Assembly (NCBI RefSeq): GCF_021462225.1
Contig: NC_061795.1
Location: 49,251,880 to 49,315,879, forward strand
DNA length: 64,000 bases
Origin: Girardinichthys multiradiatus
Lineage: Eukaryota; Chordata; Actinopteri; Cyprinodontiformes; Goodeidae
Direction of reading: 5' to 3'
Position numbers and translations under genes: made by a program. This document shows, piece after piece, positions 1-13,241 of the stretch. Each line of letters begins with the position of its first letter. The first letter of the stretch is position 1. The notes beneath the pieces were generated by a model that did not search any database, was not told where the DNA came from, and saw only the letters and a program-made list of their open reading frames with translations.

Positions 1-3000
1 GCCACACCGGCAGGCTGCCGGAGTGAGATCTGCAATGCAAGCCCTGGAGGCGTTGGGTTAACATGGCTGGAGAGCAAAATGTATGTGGTTCACATCTACA
101 GCGGGAGAAAGAAAATGTTCTGCTTTTCTGCAGACACTGACAAGCATATTAACTGCTTAGAGTGATGGGTAACAAAGGGAGGGACAGGTGAGACAAAAGA
201 CAAACCCTTAATCTCACCACAGAATGAGATCTGGCAGGTACTGCAGCTCAGTGTGGCGATGTTGCCTGTGATCGTGGGTGTCTGTATGGCAGCTCTGTGG
301 GTCATTTCAGCACAATATCTGCACTGGCTGGAGGGAACTATTCATTTTCTTTAAGGCAATATTGAATCAGCCAAGATATGTTGCAACACACACACCTGCC
401 CACATCTTTGCAAACAGAGGCTGCTGATTTCAGTTAACTCTGTTTGCCGTGACTGTTATAATGGACCTCAGCTGGCCTGAGCTGTCGGAAAATAAATGTG
501 TTTTTGTGTGTGTATTTGGCTCTATGTTTCTGTGGATGTGTGTAAATGCTGTGGATCGATCTTTGGTTAAACCTTTTATTATGATTATTATGATTTTAAA
601 GTCAATTTGTCACTTCAAGCAGTCAGACAATCTCACAGGAGTCAAGAAACTTCCTGATTTTTTTAAAAAGCTAAGAGAATGACTCTTCAGTTATCATATT
701 AGAACCAGGTATTTTTTTTAATATCTGAAAATGCAGTTATCTCCTGAGGTTCAGACTCCCTGTTTGCTACATGCGCTCGCTGTAACTCAGTTTGACACAC
801 GTCTCTGCAGCTGAGCGTTACCTTTATCAGCAGCTTAATATAACTCCTGTGACTCCCACTGATTTTCCCTACAGGCAGGCAGTGACAGGGAAGAGATCAG
901 ATCCCAGCTTATTGTCTTTCAAATATTGAATTATCAATATAAAACTGAAACACATCTCTAAGTTTTATGCATTCAGCTAAGGGATCCCTCTACGCTAAAA
1001 AAAACTTTAAGGGTATAAGAAAAACAACAAAACTTCCGACTTGAAAGAGTTTCATTAGAAGAATTTGTGATTTTAACAGGATGACATTATAGTGAGAGAA
1101 AATTTTTTACTGAAGGACTGGATTATTGTAGATTCAATATTTATATCATAACAGCTCTAATCAGTAGGTACGTCTTGTAAATCCTTTCAGACCTTTAGAC
1201 TGATACTGTTTCTGAATTGCAGCTCTGCTCTAAAATTAGTAAATGGAGATAAAACATGTCTCTGCAGAAATGAGAAAGTAGAAAGCAGAGGGTAGAGTTC
1301 ATGTCAGGTTGACGGCTGATTAACGTAGAGGACTTTATAAACATCTCCACATCTGCCTCCAGTAAGCTGTGGAAGACTTGGATATCCATGTTGTTAGCTA
1401 TGAAAGATACATCCCCTCTTTTTATTGATTCTGTATTGTGAGTGGTCAGGTGCTGCAGCTTCATCATTGGGGTTTTCATGCTTGTCACTTTGTCTGCTTC
1501 ATGTGTGTTTCCATTATTCCTTCACTGACTACTTTGTCCTTCAGGTTTTGGCAGCTGATCATGTTGTCATTTTGCCCTCTGTGTTTGCTGAGGTTTGTCT
1601 TTCTGAGCTTCCTCTGACACATCAAGAATGCTGATGCTGTTTGGTTCTTTATACCACTGTGTCAGATTATCTGCTGTGTCCATGAGTATCAAAGCTAAAA
1701 AAAACACGACTGCACATGCATACTTTCAGTTGTTAGAGATGTTTTTTGCGAGCCAAATAGGGGAAGAACTTGCATTTAGCTATAGAGGAAGTTTGAATGT
1801 TAATCATTGGCTGCTGTCTTTCTCTTTCTGTCTCACTGGTGCTTCAGCCTTGGCACCAAGCCCATCTGCAGGCTTGCTTTCAGTATTGCGGGGGTTGCCG
1901 CTGCATCAGCAGCTCTGTGCTGAGAATATGGGCTCCAGCTCTTCCAGGCAGAAGGGCTCATTCATGCTGAGCACAAAGATGCTGTTTGAGAAACAAGTTC
2001 TTGTGCTGTTTGACAGGCATTATGTTCCTCATCCTTTCACTTCACACGTAATGCATTGAGTCAGATCTAATGAATCTCTGTTGATCACAATTTTCCCCGG
2101 TCACCAGGATCAACAAGAGACAAAGACATTTGAAGAAACATACAAAAAATTCAGTTTAATCGTAGTTTGTTTGAACTTTTTTCTTTATATCTGTCAGCCT
2201 TCCAGCAGTTTGAGTCTTTATGTATAACATAAAAAAGGTCTTTATAACTTTGCACAGAACACAATTCTAGCTTCTTGGTGGATTTTGCTAGCTGGTAGAG
2301 CTAATGAGTGTTTTGCAGACAAGCAGAAAATAAATCAGTTTTATTCTTTGTAATAAACTCGATTAACATCAGTGAAGACACATGTTATTGTGATTTGGAT
2401 AATGGAGTAACAATTGAGATGAAGTAATGCTAATGTTTCCAAAATTAACTTCTTCAGTCTAATTTTGTTTTGTGAACAACGAGAAAGAAACAAGTGGCTC
2501 TGGGTCAATTCATTCCCCCATTTCCTACCAACTCATTAGCATTTCCTCTAATCCTGCCTTCACTTCATACCTGCATACAAACCGTTTCATAACCTTGTAC
2601 TCAAACACTGGTGCATTAATGTCTTTTCTTATTGAATTTTATCATTTTAAGACCTACTCATAAAAATGCTCATATCTCATATGTGCTTTAAATGAACTGT
2701 ACATTAACTGTGTCTCAAACCTGGTGTTTGTTTTTGTTTGGACAGATTATAACCCCAGACTAAACCAAAATAACTTTGAGGAGCCTCCTGCTGGTAGATT
2801 TTGTGTTTGGAGTCATATCAGGCCTTTACTGTAGAGAAAACTGGCTTTAACCATTCCTGGTTGTCAAGGCAGGTATTAAAACATTCACCTCGCTGGTATG
2901 TATTGACAGTGCCCTTAAACCCAAAAAAGTCTGATACAAAAAACTGCAGAAGTAGAAATGGAAAAGGGAAAAATGAGCAGCAACCAGAACAACTGCAAGG

Positions 3001-6000
3001 TGGACCTTTTAGTATAACCTGTGGCTTTTATTTAAAATGCTCTGCAGAAGTCTTGGGTCATTAAACAGATGCGAAACGACTAAAAGATCCTTTCAAGGAA
3101 ATAGTAGCTCATTAGCTAGGATTAGAAAATATGAGCATCATCTTGATATGGATCTCGTTTACTCATTCACCTTAAATCTGTAGGTCCTTTCAGAGCAGGT
3201 TTTCCTTCTATCACATAAATGCCTGCCGTGAATGAGCAAAGTTGCTCATTTGTGAACACACCGGTCCTTTGGGACCCAGTCAGACGTGGTAATTGGGCTG
3301 ACAGTATATTGATTGACACATATGGGAGCTCCTGTCTAGCAGCTGTGATCCATTTTATAAGGTGGACGAACAGGTTACAACGGGTGGAGCGAGGCATGGA
3401 GTGGTGGTGATGGAAAACAAAGACCAGAGGAAGGTCATGGAAAGCAAGAGGAGACAACTGTGTGCCAGTGTTGTCAGTCGAGAGTGATAGGAGTCCACAA
3501 GTTGACACTGGTGTTTGGAAGATCAACACTCAGCATGTTTGAGATCACAGCATTCCCGTTTAAACCAGTTACCCCACTGGCCTACCCTTATTAGACACGG
3601 GCCAGAGAACATGTTCAGATCATGCTAAGAGCTTATCTTCTCATGCTGGGCTGCGTGAAAGAAGCACGCTGGCAAACCCCTGAGGATATGCATAGAATCT
3701 GCTCTTGAGGTACATATTTTATGAGACGTGGTGATCTAAATGTGGGAAAGAAGAAAAAGGAAAGATCAAACTTTTATTTCTTTTTTTGCTGGCTGCTAAG
3801 GTTTTCTTGGTTATGTTTGCAAAGGAATGTCCTCATTCTGCAGCTCATGTTCAGTGTCTAATAATGTCTGCATTCTTGACTCCAAACTGGCAGCTGAATC
3901 ATGGCCATAAAATTCCTTCAAGCAAACAATAATCGGGAAGGTTAGGAACATCTGCAAACACGGAGGATCATTTAGCAACCTATCAGATGTACTTTAGAGT
4001 TTGTATAGCGTGCAGGGTAAAAACAAAATAATTTAAAGACACATTGGGGAAAGCAGTTCAAAGGTGAGGTCTGCATGTCTGTGCTTACTACTGTACCCTC
4101 TAATATATTAAGAGATGCAAATGTTTAATGTGGACTAGACCAGGTCACATTTCCAAGTTTGCAACATGAACAGTAAACAGGGTCTCATCTGGTCTGATCG
4201 GCTTGTTCCAAACATTAAAATCTCCAAAAAGCCAATTAACTTGCAGTCTATTAAATGTTGTGACAGAAAACCATCACTCGTTGGTAATTATCCATTATGG
4301 AAGGACAAGAATGAATAAAGACAGACACATCTGGCCTCTGTGACGAGCCAATATTCCCTGTGCCAAGCATAAAAACCTGACACAGATGCAGCTACACATG
4401 CATTAGCACCACCAAGCCATCAGAATGATTAAAGGGGCGTGACTTGGCATATTAATACCTCAACCCACCCTTATACATTATTTATAAGTTCCTTTTTATA
4501 TTGCAGTTGTCTCAATCTTTGATAGCCATGCAAATGAACCAGAGGTTACTTTGCCTTATTTGCTTATTCTTATAGTTGGTGGCAATATTTTTATATAATA
4601 AATCAGTTTTTTTTTTTCCTTACATTCAAAGTGAAGCATTTTGTCAATGTAATTGTAGTTTCTCTTCATGTCTCATTAATGCCTGGTGCACTGTATGACT
4701 GTTGAGATTGGGCTAAAACAGGACCTTAGAGAAGTCATCAGTTTTAGATAATTCACATCGCATTGGAGAAAATAGATTTAGGATGACCTCAGACTAAAAA
4801 AAGGCAAATAAATAATTTTTTTGTACAAATATAATACAGCAAAAATTACAACTGTTATGGTTGGTTAATATGCATCTTTCTCACTTCCCCATTTTTCTTT
4901 CTGCACCATCTCCTCACCAGTAAATCACATTGTGTAAACCCCCTCTTCTCATGCCCATCTTTCCATTCTCTCCTCCCACCTCAGGGGGACTGTACCCTTG
5001 AATGCTTGCAAACACCTAATACCATTGTAAAGGCAGTGCCTGAGAGCGAGCCACACTCATCAGCAACATCTTCAAGGAAGAGATCTCCCTCCTCCCTTCC
5101 TGCTGAGCTCTCCTTTACCTGTTGACTCTAGTTTCCAGGGAACCAGTTTGTGCAGTGACAGTGGGCAGGTACACTGAATGTCTGGATGATAAAAGCAGAC
5201 TTGAACCTGCCTGCCAACAGGGAATCTTGTGTCTGATGAAAGAAAAGTGATTTCCTTTTAGATCTTGATGATAGTTAGCTGAAAGTGATTATGAGATGGA
5301 TAAAATCTGTGCTGATAACAGGATAGGGAAAACCCAGCCGTGTGATTTGAGAAGAAGGCATGCAGGTACAAAAGAAATACTTTCTTTGCTTTCATTTTGT
5401 TGTTTTACTCTGGGGCAACCAAACAGTGTCAGGAAACCTGTCGTTTCGGTGTTAGTAGGAGTGTTTGTGAACCACAGAGAAGGAAAATTGAAATTGTGGA
5501 AGAAATGCTCGTAACAAAAACAATTCCCACTCTAGTGTGTGTAGCTCTGTGCGTGCGCTGTGGGCTCAGTCACCGTTAAACATTCTAGACATGCAGCCAG
5601 ACTGTTTATAGTTGACTAATGAGAGGTGGCTGTCAAAGAGTTGTTAATTTTTTCATTCCTCAAATGAAAAAGCAATGTTGGGTGTCAGTTTGGGTTTATT
5701 TATGGTTCTACGATGGGTTAATATTGAGGGTAAAAAATATTTTGTTGAGGTTTCCGTTCTCATTTTTCTGCTTTAACAAATTACAGCACAACAATTGTAT
5801 CTAATGGTATTTCTGACACAAGCTTACGGTTTAGAGAGTCAAAGATGTAACATTTGAGAAGCACTTACATGAGTTCTGTATATGGGATGCCAGAATTGTG
5901 ACGTTTGAGATGCAGAATTTTTTAAGGGGCCTAAAAAATCTGGGATAGCCTCGTTTGGCAGGTGATCAACTTTGTATGGTACAGTGTTAAAGATGTAGAA

Positions 6001-6240
6001 AGACATTGATGGAGCGTAAAAGCTGATTTTCTTCCTACTCCATTACAACACAGAGCAGATTTGTCATTGTGTTATAGAGGAAATACAGCTGATAGTTTAG
6101 TTCTATGAGAACATTTTTGCACGTTCTCACTGTAGGTAGGGAAACAGAAATGGCGGCATCGGGGCATCCCAATTTGAAGATTTTCATTCCTACTCCTCGT
6201 AACTTCCAATAAAAGGGTTGGAAACAGACGTAGTACACAG
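1..6240. other. non-coding stretch, no gene supported
   Basis: AT-rich sequence upstream of the fgd4 model with only short chance reading frames on both strands. The longest, 1628-2059 on the plus strand, lacks splice context and any recognisable domain. No promoter, RNA gene or clear transposon end was found, although old unrecognised repeats may be present. Confidence 0.5.
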
Positions 6241-6264
6241 GTAATCCTAGGAAACATCTCTTCA

Positions 6265-6325
6265 TGGGCTAAGCCCGCATCATTAATACGGGGGACCCAG
6301 GTTCGATTCCCGGTTGCATAAAGAC
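6265..6325 (+). repeat. tRNA-like 3' half (SINE-like fragment)
   Basis: The stretch contains a B-box-like GGTTCGATTCC inside a plausible T-arm (cccag/ccggt), as in tRNA-derived SINE heads. It abuts LINE-like sequence on its right. No full cloverleaf or A box is visible, so it is read as a SINE or tRNA-pseudogene fragment and not as a working tRNA. Confidence 0.35.
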
Positions 6326-6329
6326 GGGG

Positions 6330-6665
6330 TATCTGCCAGAACAACTCCACCAAGTCTGTGTGCAAGTTGCTATCCAGCACCCCCGACATGGATGCCAAGC
6401 AGGCCGGGTACTCCACGCTACTGCTCGGCCCGTAATTCGAAATGACAGTTAGAGACCTGTCCCCAACCCAAAGGCGCAAGGATGCAACCCTCTCATCCAC
6501 TGGGGTAAACCCCAACAAGAGACGGCTGAGCTGGGGGGCAACAAGCAAACCCACCCCAGCCCGCCGCCTCTCCCCCTGGGCCACTCCAGAGTAGAAGAGA
6601 GTCGAGCCCCTCTCGTGGAGATGGGTTCTAGAGTGCACGCTGTGCGTGGAGGTGAGCCCAACTAT
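6330..6665 (-). pseudogene. LINE endonuclease-domain fragment
   Basis: Read on the minus strand, this GC-rich block encodes a peptide with the order VGLLVAPQL, PVDERVASLRL and a Y-G-P-x-S-S-x-E-Y-P motif. That order is typical of the AP-endonuclease (exonuclease-endonuclease-phosphatase) domain of fish non-LTR retrotransposons. It lacks the rest of the endonuclease (no GDFN motif) and any reverse transcriptase, so it is a truncated dead fragment. The clade is not assigned. The flanking GC-rich DNA up to about 7172 probably belongs to the same insertion. Confidence 0.55.
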
Positions 6666-7172
6666 TTCTAGTCAATATCTCTCGACCTCCTCTCCTCAGG
6701 CTCTTTCCCCCCCAGCGAGGTGACATTCCACGTCCCTAGGGCAAGCCTAAGCATCTGGGGATCGGGCCACCGAGGTCTCCACCTTCGTCTGCCGCCCAAT
6801 CCTCTTTGCACCGGTCCCTCACGGTTCCCCCTGCAGGTGGTGGGCCCACTGGGGTATGGCCTTGCGTCACTCGTTTGGGCTTCGCCCGGCCAGGTCCCGC
6901 AAGGAGCAACCCAGCCACCAGGTGCTCTCCAACGAGTCTCGACCCCAGGCCTGGCTCAATGTAATGGTCCTCATAAAGGTGTCTTGAAGCGCTCTTTGTC
7001 TGACCCGTCACCTAGAGCCTGTTTGCAATGGGAGACCCTACCGGGGAATTTTAAGCCCCAGACAACATGGCCTCTAGGATCTTTCGAGCACTCAAACCCC
7101 TCCACCACGTTAAGGTGGCGGTTCAAGGAGGGGGTTGGCGGTTCAAGGAGGGGGTGTTTAGTTTCACTTTGA
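6666..7172 (-). repeat. GC-rich LINE-associated flank
   Basis: The base composition differs sharply from the AT-rich surroundings and is continuous with the endonuclease fragment at 6330-6665. Open frames on both strands look like composition artefacts. It ends near two tandem copies of a 20-bp G-rich unit at about 7116-7155. It is probably the 5' part of the same LINE insertion; no function is assigned. Confidence 0.35.
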
Positions 7173-8785
7173 CCCTTCAGCTGGTATGAATTGTCTCTGA
7201 CCTTAAACCCTTAATTGGCTCTTGGTTGCAGATCAGTAGGCGCTTGGTGCTCCTCTGGAAGGAGTTTTGTTTCTTTGTACTAACCTTCCTTCCATCCATC
7301 CATCCTTACATCCATCCATCATCTGCTTGCAGCATCTGGTTTTTGCAGGTTGCATAATCAAACACCAACTGCTGTAGAAATATCAGCCATTAACCCTGTC
7401 AAGTTTTGCATTAATACCTTAATCTCTGCTGAAAAGATATTTGCGAACTCTGGAAGCCTGATTTTGGGAAAGCATCAGACTTTTAACTTGAATAATGTGT
7501 GGGAACTGTGTGGAGGGGAGGGCGTACCTGCATCATATGGATCAAACAATATCTGGAAACTTTAGAGATTAATCTCATTTAATTCCAGTCGTTACCCTTA
7601 GTTGGTCAGATCCCTTTATGAAGTTGTACAGAGGATTCTTAGCTAATAGGCATTTTGTCTTTGTTAGAAATGATAAAACAACAGGAATACATTGGCAGAT
7701 GTGTAGCAAACCTCCATATTTGCAGTCTGTTTTTTAACGCTCTGCTAGTAAAATAAAAAAAAAGTCTTTCAGTTCCTCAATCGATATTGTGAATAAGTAA
7801 CCATGTTCCTGACAGTAAATCACATGAATTCCTGCAAGTCAATGTGTTATCTGTGTTTTTTATTTCTCACTAGTTCTTTAATTAACAAACACAGTTAGTT
7901 ACCGCTCATCGAGCATTAATGTGAGCAGCACCTTCAGTGGGATCTCTGTGTGGATGTGTGCATGTGATCTGTGAAGCTTCTCCTTCTGTTTGACTTGTCA
8001 GAGTTTTACTTTGCTAAAGGTTGAGACATTAAGATTATATTTCGAAAAAAAAAAAAACAGGAAGTTAATTGACAGGAAGGGGAAGTTTTTGCGTCAGCAG
8101 AGTCACTGCAAATGCAAAACTCTTCCCATCGCTCATTATTAAGCAGCTTGTCTATAATGGGTTCGCTGAAGATTTTGCGTTCTGTGCATTTTTCTCTGCT
8201 CTATGTTAGCAATTGTTTTTTTATGCAGATGCAGTAACACATCCCCCACTTGTGGAAACAATAGATGTGTGATATCACACGTCTGAGTATGGGCTGGCGG
8301 AGGGGATAATAGACTGCTTCTTATAAGCTGCTTACATGTTTTATAGTCTAAAAAAGGAATTTTTATTTGGGTTTTGGTTGTTTTATAAGACGAATTTTGC
8401 GTGTCTGTATGTGGGTGTGTCTGCTTGCATGAGCAGCAGGCAGGCCTGTCATGAGGACTCCAGATGGTGCATGGAGAAAGCCCTCCTTTAATCCCTGAGC
8501 CAGAATATTACCTCCTGTTGCCCCGCTTCATGCTAGCACACATACACACACAACTGAAGCTGCACAATCACTTAGCATTGCCCTCCGTTAAGAGAACCAA
8601 CTTTTCCTTTCAATGCTATTATTGACACACCGTTATCTCACCCGAGCTTAGCTCTACTGCGTCGTTACATCTGCACAGATCAGTCCTAAATACTTGGTTT
8701 AGGACAATAAAACTGTGAACCTCCTGTGAATTAGGTGCCAAATGTGTGCAAGTCAGAGTTGATGGGAAGAGGGATGGAGTGAAAT
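7173..8785. other. non-coding stretch with short CCAT repeat
   Basis: No gene is visible. A short imperfect (CCAT)n tract lies near 7289-7320, and a 12-13 bp poly-A run near 8046. The remainder is AT-rich unique-looking sequence. Confidence 0.5.
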
Positions 8786-8789
8786 ATAC

Positions 8790-8945
8790 ATTTATGCCAC
8801 ACTTTTCAGATTTTTATTGTAAAAACATTTTGTAAAACCATCATATTCCTTCCATCTCACTATTATGCACAACTTTTTGCTAGTCATATAAAATCCCAGT
8901 AAAAAGGGTTCAAGGGGTTTGAATACTTTTATGAGGCTCTGTAAA
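8790..8945 (+). repeat. solo Tc1-like terminal sequence
   Basis: The block resembles the right-hand end of common fish Tc1 elements: a stretch around a stated dozen short words such as CCCAGTAAAAAGGG is followed by the terminal TTTGAATACTTTTATGAGG and a TA. No transposase sequence lies beside it, so it is a solo or deleted terminus. A related block lies at 19706-19850. Confidence 0.5.
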
Positions 8946-11629
8946 TGTGCAAAAAAACGGAATTGAAAAAAAAGGCTTGAGAGTTTTACAACAAGTAGAG
9001 ACACAATGATTGGAAAATGTAAATGTCCAAATACAGTTTAAGACTTTTATGTTTTAAATTTGAGAGTTCATGAGTTAAATGTGTCCATTTGAAATGATTG
9101 ACAACAACAAGAGGGAGCCAGTGCTCTGGGGCATACGTTCATCTGCTGGTCCTCCTGTTGGTACCAACTTGTGCCCTTGAACCTCAGAGTTGCCTTGACT
9201 CTTGTTTTCCTGCAGTCGTTTGACTCTGGAAGATAAAAGCAGATGTTATTGATTTTTTATTAAATATGAAATAAAAGCTAACAAAACGTGTCCTTCGAAT
9301 TGACTTTGCTACATGTTTGTGCTAGTTTTAATGTGGCAAAACTCGCCACTTGCCTCAGTCATGTTGCTCTTTCCTGCCAACACCTCTGAGAGTTCAGTGT
9401 TGGTACCACTGATACCACACAGCCCACAGATTTACTGAACAGTAAATAAATTTGACAATCAGGATTTTAATCAGCATTCTTGTTAGAGGAGATTTTGTTG
9501 CTAAGTTATGATGTTCTTGTGTGATTTTGTCATGTTAAACACAGAACTGATCACAGCTTTGATGCTTCCTTGATCACGCGGATATGTTTGTGTGCTCTAA
9601 TCTGTGGGAAAGGATCTGGTTTGAGGGCTGTGTGATACGTACGAGCTCATCACTGTTTTTATGACTGCTACGGTTTTTCTCTTTAATCTTTCATGTGCAT
9701 ATTAACCGACTGCTGGATCTCCCCACAGATGATGCCCCACTTATCACAGCCAGGCTAATTAGGGTTTTTGTCTCGTAGGGGCAGTATGCTGCTTTCCATT
9801 TACAAAACAAAGCAACGTCTGCTCCAGGTTTGGATAAATGCAGCTTGAAGAAAAGCACTTCAAAAGTCTGACATCTTTTACATCCAGTGTGATCTCTGGG
9901 GGACGTGTGAGGAGTCGTGGTGGAGCATGTGTGTCATATACAGAGGCTATGAGTCCTCGACGCAGCCTTTGTTGCATGTCCATTTCCTGTCCATATACTA
10001 TGAAATAAAAGCCACTAGTATCACAGAAAAATAAAAAACAAGATTCAGTTATCTCTGGTTTAGTGTTATCTTTATATTCTGCTGTTAAAGCCGGAGAACC
10101 TGATATGCTCCCTCACTCGTCATTCATTTTCCCAACCTCTGAAACTGCGTTAAGTTCTTTGTGTGCATTATTTTGCGACTATTTTTCTTTCTTTGGAGAA
10201 AAAATCTTTCAAATTTCAAATTAGTTTTTTGTGTTTTATTGTTGCAGAGAGAAAAACAAACACTCCCTGTTGCCAGACCAGAAGCGCTGACGATGAAGCC
10301 TGCATAGCGGTGAAAATCCAACAGTCCAGAGGTACGCAGCATCACCTCTGTCTATCTTACCTGCTACCTGCTTGTTTGGTTTGTTTTTCCTTTACGGTGC
10401 AAACAGAAGGTGCATTTTTACTGTATCACCCAGAATGTTTCTTGCCTGATTGCTTGTTTAATGTGCATTTCTACCTGACCGCTGTCACTGAGAAAGTCTC
10501 TCCTCCCTCTGCAGGGGATTTGTTGTGATCTGGGGGTTAAAACTAAGAGTTTATGCAATATCACTAGAGCAGATTCTTTAGCAGCGATTACACTTTATAA
10601 CTTCTATATTTAGCTACTGTCATTGCACAATTGATGTGTTGTAAGTCACTGTAAAGTCTGTTTTGCCTGTCTACAGCAGAAGCAACAAGCACCTAATTTA
10701 CTTCCATCTTAAAATCTGTTAACACTCCAAGGTGATTGTGGTTGTTTTTATTTAGCCTCAGAGCATGCATGGTTGAAACCATTAAAATATTACTGTGAAA
10801 GCAAGAATCCCTGATTTAGATCTATAGATACAGGAGAATACTCCCAGAAAACTACCAGATTCCTGGAAAAGGTTCCTGCAATCAACATGTGCCAATGCAA
10901 TTTGTACACCTTAGTCATTGAGATGTTAGTTTTATTTAAATGTGACAATGATGAGAATTTCCTGTAGTTTCTGTTTCAGCAGCGTTGGAGGTTTAGCTCT
11001 GCCACAAACACTGGGGGGTCATGCATTGGTTTAAATTCTTTCAGTTTTTCAGTTAAAAACATGAGAGAAGGATGCAGAATGAAAAGCCAACTCAGACTTA
11101 AAGAGCGTAAAAGAATAAAAAGCTGGAGGTTTTTGCTTTATTTTTAGAACAAGTGTTTGTGGGTTGTGGTGGTGGAGGGGGAGGGGGAGTTGTCTAGTTC
11201 ATGGTCTGTTTCTGATGAATGGGTTATTTTCTTTGGTCTCTGGAGACTTGATTTCTCATTTTCACATCTCTTTAAGTCTGCCATTAAGCTATTTTTTCCT
11301 AAGCTATTTATTGTTCTAACTTCATGCTTGTTTCTTTTCTTTACTGATCATTTTGTAATTCTGCTTCCTGTTTCCTGCCTGTTTTGTTCTTTCATCACCT
11401 CCATCCTTTCCCCTGAGATCATGACCTGCAGCTGTCTTTAGAAGCAATTGATTATCCATCATTTCTAGTTTTTAAATCATTCCATTAAACTGAAAGAATG
11501 ATGCAATTTTGGATTATGCATATAATTCTTGATAGTCTTGGGTATAATTTTTATTCAACATGTAGGGGAGGGGTGCTTTTAATTAATGGTTATAATAGAT
11601 TTTTGCCTCAAATTGACATCCAAAACATT
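8946..11629. other. non-coding stretch, one exon-like block
   Basis: No supported gene. At 10249-10331 a block lies between a pyrimidine-rich acceptor (TTGTTGCAG) and a donor-like GTACGC, but it contains only a very short ATG frame. It could at most be an untranslated exon. Confidence 0.4.
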
Positions 11630-11631
11630 TA

Positions 11632-13239
11632 CAGGTCCTTCTCAAAATATTAGCATATTGTGATAAAGTTCATTATTTTCCATAATGTAATGATGAAAAT
11701 TTAACATTCATATATTTTAGATTCATTGCACACTAACTGAAATATTTCAGGTCTTTTATTGTCTTAATACGGATGATTTTGGCATACAGCTCATGAAAAC
11801 CCAAAATTCCTATCTCACAAAATTAGCATATCATTAAAAGGGTCTCTAAACGAGCTATGAACCTAATCATCTGAATCAACGAGTTAACTCTAAACACCTG
11901 CAAAAGATTCCTGAGGCCTTTAAAACTCCCAGCCTGGTTCATCACTCAAAACCCCAATCATGGGTAAGACTGCCGACCTGACTGCTGTCCAGAAGGCCAC
12001 TATTGACACCCTCAAGCAAGAGGGTAAGACACAGAAAGACATTTCTGAACGAATAGGCTGTTCCCAGAGTGCTGTATCAAGGCACCTCAGTGGGAAGTCT
12101 GTGGGAAGGAAAAAGTGGCAGAAAACGCTGCACAACGAGAAGAGGTGACCGGACCCTGAGGAAGATTGTGGAGAAGGGCCGATTCCAGACCTTGGGGGAC
12201 CTGCAGAAGCAGTGGACTGAGTCTGGAGTAGAAACATCCAGAGCCACCGTGCACAGGCGTGTGCAGGAAATGGGCTACAGGTGCCGCATTCCCCAGGTCA
12301 AGCCACTTTTGAACCAGAAACAGCGGCAGAAGCGCCTGACCTGGGCTACAGAGAAGCAGCACTGGACTGTTGCTCAGTGGTCCAAAGTACTTTTTTCGGA
12401 TGAAAGCAAATTCTGCATGTCATTCAGAAATCAAGGTGCCAGAGTCTGGAGGAAGACTGGGGAGAAGGAAATGCCGAAATGCCAGAAGTCCAGTGTCAAG
12501 TACCCACAGTCGGTGATGGTCTGGGGTGCCGTGTCAGCTGCTGGTGTTGGTCCACTGTGTTTTATCAAGGGCAGGGTCAATGCAGCTAGCTATCAGGAGA
12601 TTTTGGAGCACTTCATGCTTCCATCTGCTGAAAAGCTTTATGGAGATGAAGATTTCATTTTTCAGCACGACCTGGCACCTGCTCACAGTGCCAAAACCAC
12701 TGGTAAATGGTTTACTGACCATGGTATCACTGTGCTCAATTGGCCTGCCAACTCTCCTGACCTGAACCCCATAGAGAATCTGTGGGATATTGTGAAGAGA
12801 ACGTTGAGAGACTCAAGACCCAACACTCTGGATGAGCTAAAGGCCGCTATCGAAGCATCCTGGGCCTCCATAAGACCTCAGCAGTGCCACAGGCTGATTG
12901 CCTCCATGCCACGCCGCATTGAAGCAGTCATTTCTGCAAAAGGATTCCCGACCAAGTATTGAGTGCATAACTGTACATGATTATTTGAAGGTTGACGTTT
13001 TTTGTATTAAAAACCCTTTTCTTTTATTGGTCGGATGAAATATGCTAATTTTGTGAGATAGGAATTTTGGGTTTTCATGAGCTGTATGCCAAAATCATCC
13101 GTATTAAGACAATAAAAGACCTGAAATATTTCAGTTAGTGTGCAATGAATCTAAAATATATGAATGTTAAATTTTCATCATGACATTATGGAAAATAATT
13201 AACTTTATCACAATATGCTAATTTTTTGAGAAGGACCTG
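11632..13239 (+). mobile_element. Tc1-like family A element, copy 1 (A1)
   Basis: A complete 1608-bp Tc1/mariner element bounded by TA at 11630-11631 and 13240-13241. Terminal inverted repeats of about 200 bp span 11632-11831 and 13040-13239. Each repeat carries an outer and an inner 19-bp direct repeat (left end: 11640-11658 and 11813-11831), the IR/DR layout that transposases of this group bind. It is two bases shorter than its sister copies at 24400-26009 and 57143-58752 because of a deletion in the transposase gene. Confidence 0.93.
11960..12962 (+). pseudogene. family A transposase, frameshifted
   Basis: Starts at the same ATG as the intact copies and follows them closely. Near 12116 the sequence GAAAAAGTGGCAG lacks two bases found as GAAAAAGTGTGGCAG in copies A2 and A3. 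The first frame stops at 12148 after 62 codons, within the DNA-binding region. The rest, including the catalytic D, D and E residues and the C-terminus, continues in another frame to the stop at 12962. The copy cannot make full-length transposase, but its termini are complete, so it could be mobilised in trans. Confidence 0.92.
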
Positions 13240-13241
13240 TA

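Noticed and set aside
1628..2059. 143-codon plus-strand frame, including an internal MGSSSSRQKG start that looks like a myristoylation motif
   Set aside because: No homology recognised, no splice context tying it to a gene, and composition like the surrounding non-coding DNA.
6265..6325. Possible functional tRNA gene
   Set aside because: Only a T-arm-like B box is present; no acceptor pairing or A box, and it abuts LINE debris.
6720..7172. 150-codon GC-rich plus-strand frame
   Set aside because: Opposite to LINE-like sequence and rich in Pro/Gly/Leu, as expected for a chance frame in GC-rich repeat DNA.
10249..10331. Exon-like block between a pyrimidine-rich CAG and GTACGC
   Set aside because: Contains no usable coding frame and no homology; could be an untranslated exon but there is nothing to support it.
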